NCBI GenBank assembly: GCA_002403155.1
Contig: DHHF01000006.1
Coordinates: 124,001 to 188,000, forward strand
Direction of reading: 5' to 3'
Length of the DNA: 64,000 nt
DNA from: Sulfurovum sp. UBA4779
GTDB taxonomy: Bacteria; Campylobacterota; Campylobacteria; Campylobacterales; Sulfurovaceae
Of the stretch, positions 8,511-16,395 are shown piece after piece (within the stretch, counting starts at the first letter, position 1; every line of letters begins with the position of its first letter). The notes beneath the pieces were generated by a model. That model worked only from the letters and a program-made list of their open reading frames with translations, ran no database searches and had not been told where the DNA came from. Position numbers and translations under genes: made by a program.

Positions 8511-9062
8511 TTAATGATCCTCAAGATAAGCAGGTGTTTGAAGATATCCTATACTCGCTCCTATTTGCGTTCTCAGTTCCAATGTATATCTGCCCGGCCG
8601 TAAAATTTGTATCTCTTTGGTTGTATATACGGCACCATTATAAGAAAGGTTGTTTACCATCACATCATCTGCTTGCGTATGAGGCCGTGTTAATAAAAAT
8701 GTCATATTTGCGTCTTTTACAATATTGCCGTTTTTATCAACCACAATGTAATGAAATTCATTTGCTCCGTAGAGAAGTTTTATGGGATCTGTTTGCTTAA
8801 CCTTGCTGTTGACATTCTCTTTGACTGCGATGGTTTGCGCATCTACAAGTTCTATGCGGTATTGGTTATCAAACGCTATTTTTTTTTCCATGATTTCATT
8901 GATGTTCATATCGGCGATTTGATATTTGAGCATGAAATCATTTGATTCTTCTACCGGCAGTGAGATGGCCGACTTAACAGTCCAGTATCCCAATATAATA
9001 GCAATCAACAAAAAACCCAATATCATATGGGGCCAGTATGTTTTTTTTTCATTGTTTGCCAT
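8511..9062 (-). CDS. fixH: FixH-family cbb3 oxidase accessory protein
   Basis: A 183-aa membrane protein. The N terminus WPHMILGFLLIAIILGYWTV is one transmembrane helix, followed by a soluble beta-rich domain with MTFLLTRPHTQADD and LRPGRYTLELRTQ, which matches FixH-type proteins that help copper delivery and assembly of cbb3 oxidase. It is the last gene of the cco cluster and overlaps the preceding gene by 14 bp. FixG and FixI are not in the window. Assignment rests on N-terminal pattern and location; the periplasmic part is divergent. Confidence 0.72.
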   Translation of the reverse strand: MANNEKKTYWPHMILGFLLIAIILGYWTVKSAISLPVEESNDFMLKYQIADMNINEIMEKKIAFDNQYRIELVDAQTIAVKENVNSKVKQTDPIKLLYGANEFHYIVVDKNGNIVKDANMTFLLTRPHTQADDVMVNNLSYNGAVYTTKEIQILRPGRYTLELRTQIGASIGYLQTPAYLEDH

Positions 9063-9651
9063 ACTTCATCCTTGATATAATAGGCCTGACAATAAATATC
9101 CATAATACCAATGCTGTTCCGCTCAGCACAATCACTCTAAGTATATTTATTATAAAGCGTGTTTCATTTGGGAGTGTTTTTGTCAATTTTATTCCCTTGG
9201 CTTGGCCAATTTGATCTGCCAGTTCAGAAAAACCCTGTACAATACCCACATTATACTTATCTTCGTCACTATTTTTATCTTTCCCCGCCACTACATCAAT
9301 CGCGGCATTTTTTACCTTCTGCTCGTCATAGAGTGATTTTACTTCATCCGAAGAGGGTATAATGCCTACCCTTTTATCGTGCGGAGCAAAAACAAACACA
9401 ACATACGGCTTGCTTAAATTGTTCTCATACTTTTCTACATACGCAACCATACTGCTTCCTCTGGGAAAAGGATCATTGGTTGCTATTACGTATTCATTTA
9501 TCCCTGTTTTAAGCAACAATTCACTTCCTATTTCTTCAATGATTTGTGAAGCTTTTGGGTTTAATAATTCGTTTTTAAGAATATGTGCTGCATTCAGAAG
9601 AAACGGAAACAATAAAGCAAGCAAGATGATCCTTGCTTGTATTTTGGCCAT
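9049..9651 (-). CDS. Periplasmic membrane-anchored protein of the cbb3 operon, unknown function
   Basis: A 200-aa protein with an N-terminal signal sequence (ARIILLALLFPFLLNAA) and a C-terminal transmembrane helix (INILRVIVLSGTALVLWIFIV) ending in basic residues. The mature domain reads KASQIIEEIGSELLLKTGIN and YVVFVFAPHDKRVGIIPS, a pattern reminiscent of the TPM fold (signal, domain, C-terminal helix), though I cannot prove that. It sits between the 33-aa membrane protein and fixH in the cbb3 cluster, so a role in oxidase assembly or maintenance is likely from context. It overlaps fixH by 14 bp and starts 4 bp after the micro-gene stop, indicating tight co-translation. Confidence 0.65.
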   Translation of the reverse strand: MAKIQARIILLALLFPFLLNAAHILKNELLNPKASQIIEEIGSELLLKTGINEYVIATNDPFPRGSSMVAYVEKYENNLSKPYVVFVFAPHDKRVGIIPSSDEVKSLYDEQKVKNAAIDVVAGKDKNSDEDKYNVGIVQGFSELADQIGQAKGIKLTKTLPNETRFIINILRVIVLSGTALVLWIFIVRPIISRMKYGKQ

Positions 9652-9655
9652 TGTG

Positions 9656-9757
9656 CTATCCTATAAAAAGATGGTTTGGCGTCAACACTGCCCATGCTGT
9701 ATAAATTGCAGTAATGAGCATACCGATACCGAGTACTTTATCCATTATCTTGATCAT
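9656..9757 (-). CDS. 33-aa single-helix membrane protein in the cbb3 operon
   Basis: The ATG (9755-9757) shares its A with the TAA stop of the preceding DUF4006 gene (TAATG), so translation is coupled. AAAGGATAAATA lies in front. The 33-codon frame encodes MIKIMDKVLGIG, a hydrophobic run (MLITAIYTAWAVLTP), and ends NHLFIG; the TAG stop is 4 bp before the next gene. One transmembrane helix fills most of the protein. It resembles small single-helix subunits of respiratory oxidases in size and place, but I know no family name for it. The gap between DUF4006 and the next gene is otherwise unexplained, which supports a real gene. Confidence 0.7.
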   Translation of the reverse strand: MIKIMDKVLGIGMLITAIYTAWAVLTPNHLFIG

Positions 9758-10008
9758 TATTTATCCTTTTCTTGCGATTGTTTGGCATCTATGAATGCAA
9801 ATTTGGCATTTTCTTTGCTTATCATCTTTACATTATCCAAACTCCCGGTAATAGGCGTAGGGTCATAGTATTTTGATGCTGAGCTTTGTTGTACGCTTAT
9901 GCCCCATGTTGTTAAAAATATTAAAATACCGATCAACAACAATGTTGCCGTAAGCATTCCTGCCACACCATGTAGCCCAAGTAGGTTTCTGTTGGTATTT
10001 TCTGCCAT
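9757..10008 (-). CDS. DUF4006 family protein
   Basis: An 83-aa protein, NRNLLGLHGVAGMLTATLLL followed by IGILIFLTTWGISVQQ: one or two short transmembrane helices, then a polar C-terminal tail (KYYDPTPITGSLDNVKMISK). This is the pattern of DUF4006, a family found beside cbb3 oxidase genes in Campylobacterota. It follows ccoP by 10 bp and is translationally coupled to the micro-gene after it. A structural or assembly role in the oxidase is inferred from location. Confidence 0.75.
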   Translation of the reverse strand: MAENTNRNLLGLHGVAGMLTATLLLIGILIFLTTWGISVQQSSASKYYDPTPITGSLDNVKMISKENAKFAFIDAKQSQEKDK

Positions 10009-10018
10009 TTTTTGCTCC

Positions 10019-10906
10019 TTAATTTGATAATGATCGAATATAGACTGCCAATGCTTTTTCTTGAACCGGTGTCAACATTGTTTTAAATGACGGCATTTTG
10101 CCGATTTGACCCTTTTTGCCATGTTGAAGCACATGAGAAATAACCGCATCATCATAATCCGCAAGACTCGGTGACATCCCGTTATTTCCTTTGCCATCCT
10201 CACCGTGACAGCTTGCACATGCCGCAAATGCAGCCGGCTGTTCACCTTTCATTCCGCCTGCTATATACTCAGCAATCGCTTTGGCATCTTCCCCTTGCGC
10301 CATCATCGGCGGCATTGCGCCCATCTCATAGCCCAATTGATCGGAACCGTTTTCTATCGTATAAAGAATCTGCTCTTTGCTCATTCTTATGCCTAAATCC
10401 TGCGCTTTGCCAGAAAGCCCGTCACCCGTTTCGCCGTGACATGGGGCACATTGTACCAAAAATACCGATTCCCCCATTTGCTGCAGCGTTTCAAGATCTG
10501 CATTTTTATGAGTTTCCTCAAATTTTGCATTATACGCCTTCACCTCTTCATTCCACATACCGATTTGGCTAAATGCATTGAGCGGATACCCTACCGTCCA
10601 ATACCACATCGCCCATATCAATGTTCCCAAAAAAGAGTAGGCCCAACCGCTTGGAAGTTCGTTTTTATACTCTCCGATCCCATCCCAATTTTCTTCGGCA
10701 AGCTCACCTTCAGCCTTATCTGTTTTCATCTGGTTGACATACTTGGCTGCTACCCCGAAGGTAAGCACAGCAATCGCTACGGCGCCCAGCATTGTTATCA
10801 TATTGATCGGATCGCTCAGATCGATATTCATTTGTTTGACAACGACCAGCGTAGCTATAATCAATACAGCAGCAAAAGCCAATGCTTTAATCATTAACGT
10901 ATTCAT
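10019..10906 (-). CDS. ccoP: cbb3-type cytochrome c oxidase, dihaem subunit CcoP
   Basis: A 295-aa protein with two haem c sites, CAPCHGETGDG (about 153) and CASCHGEDGKG (about 231), each followed by a methionine ligand region (GAMPPMMAQ; GKMPSFKTM). Hydrophobic helices lie near the N terminus (ALAFAAVLIIATLVVV; MITMLGAVAIAVLTF) and at AYSFLGTLIWAMWYWTVGYP. CcoP passes electrons from soluble cytochrome c to CcoO. The start ATG has AAGGAG seven bases ahead, and the gene overlaps ccoQ by 20 bp. The doubled helix at the N terminus (an extra one compared with short CcoP) is common in this phylum. Confidence 0.95.
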   Translation of the reverse strand: MNTLMIKALAFAAVLIIATLVVVKQMNIDLSDPINMITMLGAVAIAVLTFGVAAKYVNQMKTDKAEGELAEENWDGIGEYKNELPSGWAYSFLGTLIWAMWYWTVGYPLNAFSQIGMWNEEVKAYNAKFEETHKNADLETLQQMGESVFLVQCAPCHGETGDGLSGKAQDLGIRMSKEQILYTIENGSDQLGYEMGAMPPMMAQGEDAKAIAEYIAGGMKGEQPAAFAACASCHGEDGKGNNGMSPSLADYDDAVISHVLQHGKKGQIGKMPSFKTMLTPVQEKALAVYIRSLSN

Positions 10907-11120
10907 TTTTTAGCTCCTTCTTTTCACTTTGGCTTTTAGGATTATGTTCTATCGGCGTACTGTCGATTTTATCATCAAGTGCGATATTTCCATATTTTTC
11001 ATAATCTTTTTCGCCTCTTTTTTCACTTCGATATAGGTATACAATATACGAATACAATACCACCACAAGAAAAACGGTCATAAAGAAACTGGCATAGCCC
11101 TGAAGTTCTCTAATATCCAT
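10887..11120 (-). CDS. ccoQ: cbb3-type cytochrome oxidase small subunit CcoQ
   Basis: A 77-aa protein with one transmembrane helix (YASFFMTVFLVVVLYSYIVY) followed by RSEKRGEKDYEKYGNIALDD, the typical CcoQ/FixQ arrangement in Campylobacterota. CcoQ stabilises the association of CcoP with the core. It is preceded by AGGAAAAG and begins 9 bp after ccoO; its end overlaps ccoP. Confidence 0.9.
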   Translation of the reverse strand: MDIRELQGYASFFMTVFLVVVLYSYIVYLYRSEKRGEKDYEKYGNIALDDKIDSTPIEHNPKSQSEKKELKNEYVND

Positions 11121-11129
11121 CTTTTCCTA

Positions 11130-11795
11130 CTATTTTAATCTGTTGAGATATGCTATCAATGCAACAATTTCCGGTATCTGGCCGTTTGCTACCGCTTCTT
11201 TTACATCTTTATTTTTCATATCATCTGCAATGGCTTTTGCTTCTGCCAAAACAATGGGTTTATGTGCTTCCCAAGCCTCTTTTGTAGGCTGAAATTCATC
11301 ACCGTAAGGTGTTTTAAACACATTTTTAACTGTCACTGCCTCCGCATAGGCTGTCTCTATATCTGCAATATTGGTAAAATAGTGCTTATATGCCGGCATA
11401 ATTGACTGGGGAACTACCGATTTTGGATCCCACATATGATTTTCATGCCACTCTGTTGTTCTATAGTTCCCTACACGATGAAGATCCGGGCCGGTTCTTT
11501 TGGAGCCCCAAAGAAAAGGCCTGTCATAAGCATATTCTCCGGATAAAGAATACTGTCCGTATCTGTCTGTTTCCGCTTTAAACGGCCGGATAAGCTGCGA
11601 ATGGCATGCAATACAGTGATCTTTCTTGTAAATATTTTTACCTGTAAGCTCAAGAACGGTATAAGGCTTTAATCCTGCTACCGGTCGTGATGCTTCTGCA
11701 AAATTCGGCAAAATTTCAATAAGCCCCGCAAACGCAATGACAACAAACACGCCTACAGCAAAAAAGAACGGATTTTTTTCTAACCAATGAAACAT
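11130..11795 (-). CDS. ccoO: cbb3-type cytochrome c oxidase, monohaem subunit CcoO
   Basis: A 221-aa protein with an N-terminal membrane anchor (FFFAVGVFVVIAFAGLIEIL), one haem c motif CIACHSQLIRP (about 62), and the conserved RYGQYSLSGEYAYDRPFLWG and SKRTGPDLHRVG segments. The methionine ligand is likely in PQSIMPAYKH. CcoO relays electrons from CcoP to the catalytic subunit. The gene begins 11 bp after ccoN. Confidence 0.96.
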   Translation of the reverse strand: MFHWLEKNPFFFAVGVFVVIAFAGLIEILPNFAEASRPVAGLKPYTVLELTGKNIYKKDHCIACHSQLIRPFKAETDRYGQYSLSGEYAYDRPFLWGSKRTGPDLHRVGNYRTTEWHENHMWDPKSVVPQSIMPAYKHYFTNIADIETAYAEAVTVKNVFKTPYGDEFQPTKEAWEAHKPIVLAEAKAIADDMKNKDVKEAVANGQIPEIVALIAYLNRLK

Positions 11796-11806
11796 AACTT
11801 GCCTCC

Positions 11807-13273
11807 TTACGCCATAGGACTTCTAAATTGTGGTTCAGCTTCAATTTTTCTAGAAGCTGTCATCGTTTTATACATATTGTATGCAAACATCAAGAAACCT
11901 GTAAGATACAATACCCCCGCAAGCGCTCTAATCGTATAATATGGATTGAGTACGGCCACCGTATCAATAAAACTATACATCAAATTGCCGTATTCATCCA
12001 CTGCTCGCCACATCATTCCCTGTGTAATGCCTGCAATCCACATGGAAGTAAAATAAAGAACAACCGCAGTGATTTGGAGCCAAAACTGTGCATCCATCAA
12101 TTTTTTTGAATAAATCTCTCTTTTATACATTCTTGGAGCCATATGAAAAAGCGATGCCATAATCATAAAAGCAACCCATCCCAATACACCATCATGCACA
12201 TGCCCCGGAATCCAGTCTGTAAAATGTGCAATTGCATTGACTGATTTTATCGCTTGAATTGGCCCTTCGAGCGTTGAAAGCATATAGAAAGTAGAGGCTA
12301 AAACCATAAACTTGATCAATGGATTTTCAGTCAGCTGATTCCACTCCCCTTTCATTGTCAGAAGCATATTGATCGCACTGCCCCATGACGGCAAAATCAA
12401 TACAACAGAAAATATAGATCCCATCGACTGCATCCAATCCGGAACAGTTGACCAAAGAAGGTGATGTGAACCGGCCCACAGATAGACAAACATCAATCCC
12501 CAAAAAGAAAGCAGAGACAATTTATAAGAATAGATGGCTTGCCCTGACTCTTTTGGAAGAAAATAATAAATCATTGCAATAATAGGAACAGTAAACACAA
12601 AAGCTACCGCATTATGGCCCCACCACCACTGCACCAATGCATCATTGGTACCTGAATACATAGAAACTGAATGCATGATATTGCCTAAACCGCCGGAGAA
12701 AAAATAGGTAGGCAGTGCCATATTGTTAAAAAGATACAGCATCGCAACGCCCAAAAATGTTGCAATGAAATACCAAAGAGAGATATAAAGAGTTTTTTCC
12801 CTTCTTAACCCTATCAGGCCAAACATGACTATCCCCCACAATACCCATACGGCAACCGTAAGAATATCAAGCGGCCATTCCATTTCTGCATACTCTTTTG
12901 ATGAACTATACCCCATCAGCAATGACACAACCATCCCTGCTGCCAAAATAACATACAGTACAAACTGCAACTTGCCGACAAACATCAAAAAATTTGATTC
13001 TGCCATCGACACTTTCAGTACTCTTTGTGCCGAATAATAAAAAGTAGCAAAAACACCGCTGACCGTAAAACCGTAAATGACGACATTGGTATGGAGCGGC
13101 CTTAATCTTGAAAACGTCCCATACTCTCCCATCCAGTAATTCAATTCAGGAAACGCCAATTGCGCAGCAATAAACGTACCGATCAACATCCCTACAAATC
13201 CAAACAAAATTGTTGTATAGGTAAACAATTTTGCTACTGAATAATCATATTCCAATGCTGCGTGTGACTGCAT
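11807..13273 (-). CDS. ccoN: cbb3-type cytochrome c oxidase catalytic subunit I (CcoN)
   Basis: A 488-aa integral membrane protein with about twelve helices. Haem and copper histidines are visible in LRPLHTNVVIYGF, WWWGHNAVAFVFTVP, GSHHLLWSTVPDWMQ and IPGHVHDGVLGWVAF with SLFHMAPR. This haem-copper oxidase reduces oxygen at low concentrations and pumps protons. It is the first gene of the cco cluster; GGGGG stands in front of the ATG (AAGGGGGTATGC). Its promoter must lie in the 280 bp upstream. Confidence 0.97.
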   Translation of the reverse strand: MQSHAALEYDYSVAKLFTYTTILFGFVGMLIGTFIAAQLAFPELNYWMGEYGTFSRLRPLHTNVVIYGFTVSGVFATFYYSAQRVLKVSMAESNFLMFVGKLQFVLYVILAAGMVVSLLMGYSSSKEYAEMEWPLDILTVAVWVLWGIVMFGLIGLRREKTLYISLWYFIATFLGVAMLYLFNNMALPTYFFSGGLGNIMHSVSMYSGTNDALVQWWWGHNAVAFVFTVPIIAMIYYFLPKESGQAIYSYKLSLLSFWGLMFVYLWAGSHHLLWSTVPDWMQSMGSIFSVVLILPSWGSAINMLLTMKGEWNQLTENPLIKFMVLASTFYMLSTLEGPIQAIKSVNAIAHFTDWIPGHVHDGVLGWVAFMIMASLFHMAPRMYKREIYSKKLMDAQFWLQITAVVLYFTSMWIAGITQGMMWRAVDEYGNLMYSFIDTVAVLNPYYTIRALAGVLYLTGFLMFAYNMYKTMTASRKIEAEPQFRSPMA

Positions 13274-13540
13274 GCATACCCCCTTATAAAGATTATGCTA
13301 ATAATTTTTATCTACCACAAAAAATTATTAACATCTTCCATATTTTAATCTTTTTCTATAAATACAATGCTTAAAAATATAAAGAGATTACTGTTTTTTT
13401 ATTATTGTATAAGATTTTTTACAAATTTTCTTTTTAGAATTAGCGCTTCAACAGATTATTTAGTCTTATTTGATGCATTAAGATAGATAATTTTGAAGAA
13501 TAGGGAAGGAAACTTTTATATTGATTGCGAGAAATTGAGA
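13274..13540 (-). promoter_or_regulatory. AT-rich leader/promoter region of the cco operon
   Basis: About 270 bp without a gene between ddl and ccoN. On the minus strand the best -10-like box is TATACA in ATCTTATACAATAAT (around 13408). I see no FNR/CRP-like half-site pair that I would defend and no riboswitch. The region must hold the ccoN promoter because a strong terminator closes ddl immediately upstream. Confidence 0.4.
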
Positions 13541-13571
13541 GCCAAAGGAAAAGCTATGCTTTTCCTTTGGC
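13541..13571 (-). terminator. Terminator of the ddl operon
   Basis: Perfect 14-bp inverted repeat gccaaaggaaaagc/gcttttcctttggc with a three-base loop. It overlaps the last codons and stop of ddl. On the minus strand it is followed by TCTCAATTTCTC. It would separate ddl from the cco operon. Confidence 0.7.
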
Positions 13572-14594
13572 GCTTTGGATCGAGTGGATATAGCGATAAT
13601 CCGCCATGATATACTTCTCTTTAGGCAAATTTGAAGCAAGCCTATGAATCATCGGCTCAAAATCCTCAAAAAGATAGTTGGCCATAGATCCCGGTATGGG
13701 ATTGATCTCATTCAAATATACTTCATTGTCAATGACAAAAAAATCACAACGGATCACTGCACCCTTAAAGAGCGGATAGTAGATCTTTTTAAAATTCTCT
13801 TGTATTTGTGTTTTAAGCGCATCGTCAATATCTGCGGCAAGAACCTGTGAATCCCGCGAAAAATCCATATACTTTTTCTCAAAATCCAAAAAATCCTCTT
13901 TATGAGGCTGCTCTACGATAGAGAGCTCCCATCGGCTTGTATAACATCCTGCCTGGTTGAACTCCCCGACACCTGAAATAAACGGCTCTATAATCACATC
14001 CGTATCAAATTCAAATGCCACATCCAATGCATAATCAAGTTCCGATTCATCCTTTACGATACTTACGCCGATGCTGCTGCCAAGCCGTACCGGTTTAATG
14101 ATAACCGGATAAGGCAGGGTAATTTTTCGATCGTCTGCTTTTGAAAGGTGTTCGTATGCAACGGTTTTTATCCCCAGGCTTTCTGCAAAAAATTTGGTAT
14201 AAAGTTTATTGTAGCTTAATACTGAAGCTTCTATACGGGGAGAAATAAAAGGGATATCAAAAAATGCCATCATCGATGCGATTTTTCCGTCCTCCCCGTC
14301 TTGGCCATGGATCAAATTTAACACTACGTCAAAATCGATCTTTTTGCTGCCAAAAAGCCCCTCGCTAAAAAATCCGCCTTTTTTCAATGTGAGCACTTTG
14401 CATTTTTTATAACTGCCCGAAGAAAAAAGCTTAGAGGTCATCTCTTTGGCATCAATCAAATAAAATTGACGGTCACTGCTTACAAAAATAAACGTCAATC
14501 GACTTTTTTTGAACACTTTTTTCATCGTGATTGCACTTACGATGCTTATCTCGTGTTCAAAACTTGACCCCCCAAACAAAATAGCAATATTCAT
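13554..14594 (-). CDS. ddl: D-alanine--D-alanine ligase
   Basis: A 346-aa ATP-grasp enzyme that joins two D-alanines for peptidoglycan. Visible: N-terminal ILFGGSSFEHEISIVSA (substrate-binding GG-S/E region), LIHGQDGEDGKIASMMAFFD, the ATP-binding PVIIKPVRLGSSIGVSIV, and the metal site VYLNEINPIPGSMANYLFE. Length is normal. It follows carA by 9 bp and is the last gene of its transcription unit. The C-terminal codons lie inside the terminator stem. Confidence 0.95.
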   Translation of the reverse strand: MNIAILFGGSSFEHEISIVSAITMKKVFKKSRLTFIFVSSDRQFYLIDAKEMTSKLFSSGSYKKCKVLTLKKGGFFSEGLFGSKKIDFDVVLNLIHGQDGEDGKIASMMAFFDIPFISPRIEASVLSYNKLYTKFFAESLGIKTVAYEHLSKADDRKITLPYPVIIKPVRLGSSIGVSIVKDESELDYALDVAFEFDTDVIIEPFISGVGEFNQAGCYTSRWELSIVEQPHKEDFLDFEKKYMDFSRDSQVLAADIDDALKTQIQENFKKIYYPLFKGAVIRCDFFVIDNEVYLNEINPIPGSMANYLFEDFEPMIHRLASNLPKEKYIMADYRYIHSIQSAKGKA

Positions 14595-14603
14595 CTGCTT
14601 TCC

Positions 14604-15725
14604 TTACAGCATTTTTGCAAATTCGCTGAAGATATAGGCGCTCTCATGCGGCCCGGGGCTTGCTTCAGGATGATGCTGTACCGACATGGTAGGCGAATCG
14701 TTATAGCGAAGTCCTTCTATGGTGTTGTCAAAAAGGTTGATATGCGTTACCGATGCTACTTCAATAATATTTTCAGGCACGTTGTAGTTGTGGTTTTGTG
14801 CCGTGATCTCAACTCTTCCGGTTACCACGTTTTTTACGGGATGGTTGCCGCCATGATGTCCAAAAGGCAATTTGAAGGTATCATACCCGTGCGCAATAGA
14901 TAAAAGCTGATGGCCTAAACAAATGCCAAAAATAGGAACCTTTGCAGCGATAAGTTTTTTAATTTTTTCGTGCTCTTCTTTTAGAATAAGAGGGTCCCCC
15001 GGACCGTTTGACAAAAAAACGCCGTCTATTTTTTTGGCTTTAAATTGATCGATAATCTCTTCTGCTTTCATTGCATTGGGCGCGACCGTTACTTCCATAC
15101 CGGCGTGGGTCAATTCATTGAGGATATTTCTTTTGATACCAAAATCCAGCGCAATAATTTTTTTGGTTGTTTGCGGCGCATCATAGTTAAAATTTGTGAT
15201 ATTATAGCGCCCCTCTTTGTGAATATAAGGCTCTTTGGTACTCACTTTTTCAATATAGTTGATCTCTTCGATACGAGGCGCATTTTTTAGTACATTTTGA
15301 AGCGATTCTTTATCGTGATATTCGGTAGAAGCAACCATCATCATCGCGCCTTCTTGACGCAAAACTTTGGTAATATAGCGTGTGTCGATTTGTGTGATGC
15401 CAAGCACTCCGTGCTTTTGTAAAAGACTGCCTAGCGTCTCCTCGGATCTGAAATTTGAAGGCCTGTCTTGATACGAGCGCACGATTACCCCTGCACAAAA
15501 TGCTTTTTTGCTCTCCATGTCCTGTGCATTGCATCCTACATTTCCTATCTCGGGCATTGTGAAGGTTACAAATTGTCCTGCATAAGAAGGATCTGTAGCA
15601 ATCTCTTGATATCCTGTCAACGAGGTGTTAAAAACACATTCTCCGACAGACGTACCTTCCGCTCCAAAACTTTTGCCCTCCAAAAGCAGTCCATTTTCAA
15701 AATAAAGCGACACCTTTTTCATCAC
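14604..15725 (-). CDS. carA: Carbamoyl-phosphate synthase small (glutaminase) subunit
   Basis: A 373-aa protein. The N-terminal domain carries the typical GKSFGAEGTSVGECVFNTS and TGYQEIATDPSYAGQ. The class I glutamine amidotransferase domain shows GPGDPL, the nucleophile in FGICLGHQLLSIA (about 273), and the late histidine in MSVQHHPEASPGPHES. It releases ammonia from glutamine for the large subunit CarB, which is not in the window, for arginine and pyrimidine synthesis. DUF507 lies 36 bp upstream. Confidence 0.97.
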   Translation of the reverse strand: MMKKVSLYFENGLLLEGKSFGAEGTSVGECVFNTSLTGYQEIATDPSYAGQFVTFTMPEIGNVGCNAQDMESKKAFCAGVIVRSYQDRPSNFRSEETLGSLLQKHGVLGITQIDTRYITKVLRQEGAMMMVASTEYHDKESLQNVLKNAPRIEEINYIEKVSTKEPYIHKEGRYNITNFNYDAPQTTKKIIALDFGIKRNILNELTHAGMEVTVAPNAMKAEEIIDQFKAKKIDGVFLSNGPGDPLILKEEHEKIKKLIAAKVPIFGICLGHQLLSIAHGYDTFKLPFGHHGGNHPVKNVVTGRVEITAQNHNYNVPENIIEVASVTHINLFDNTIEGLRYNDSPTMSVQHHPEASPGPHESAYIFSEFAKML

Positions 15726-15761
15726 ACTTCCTTTTTATTTTTTAATACTTAACTTTGATGC

Positions 15762-16313
15762 TTAAAGCATTCCTCTTTTTGAAAGCTCTTCCTGATAAAG
15801 CCTTTCATAAAGCAATTCATAATCCTGAGAACCGGGGATGATTTCCCTTTTCATATTTTTAATCTTATTATAAACAATATTGTCTATCTCTTCATAGGCA
15901 TTGGCAAATGTTTTGAAAGATTTGAAAATAATGTTTTTGACTTGATTTTCGCTTACATTGTATTCTGCCAGATAGTTTTCATACAACTCATCTAAAATCT
16001 GATGCGAAAGATCATTATACCTATCGTCATAGTTCATAATCACGCCAAATTCAGGAGCCATTTTCTTCTTAATCATAAAAAAGAGCTGTCTTTCATCTGC
16101 AAGCTGAAATTCTATCTCACCGCTATTGGCCTCCAATATTTCCTTGACTTTGGCATCCAATGCCTGTTCTTTTTTCAAGTTCTCATCGATAATTGCTTTA
16201 CATGCCTCTACCACGGCTTCTCTTCCTTTGGGAAGTTTGACAAAAGGGGCATTGGCCAAATCGATTGCGATTTTGGTTGCTATATATCTTGTTTGTTGCG
16301 GTTTGAGTCTCAT
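15762..16313 (-). CDS. DUF507 family protein
   Basis: A 183-aa soluble protein, MRLKPQQTRYIATKIAIDLA, rich in helices and charged residues. The second half repeats the character of the first (a DELYENYLAEYNVSENQVKN segment; EEIDNIVYNKI), as in DUF507 proteins, which occur next to carA in Campylobacterota. The function is unknown. The start has AAAGGAGTTATAC in front. It is separated from purA by 82 bp, where a short imperfect hairpin (acggc/gccgt, about 16343-16366) may partly terminate purA transcripts. Confidence 0.85.
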   Translation of the reverse strand: MRLKPQQTRYIATKIAIDLANAPFVKLPKGREAVVEACKAIIDENLKKEQALDAKVKEILEANSGEIEFQLADERQLFFMIKKKMAPEFGVIMNYDDRYNDLSHQILDELYENYLAEYNVSENQVKNIIFKSFKTFANAYEEIDNIVYNKIKNMKREIIPGSQDYELLYERLYQEELSKRGML

Positions 16314-16395
16314 ATTGTATAACTCCTTTTTTATAGTTTAAAACGGCTGGCTTCCTTTAGGCCGTCCCTCCAAAGCAAATTTTGCCTGATAGTTC

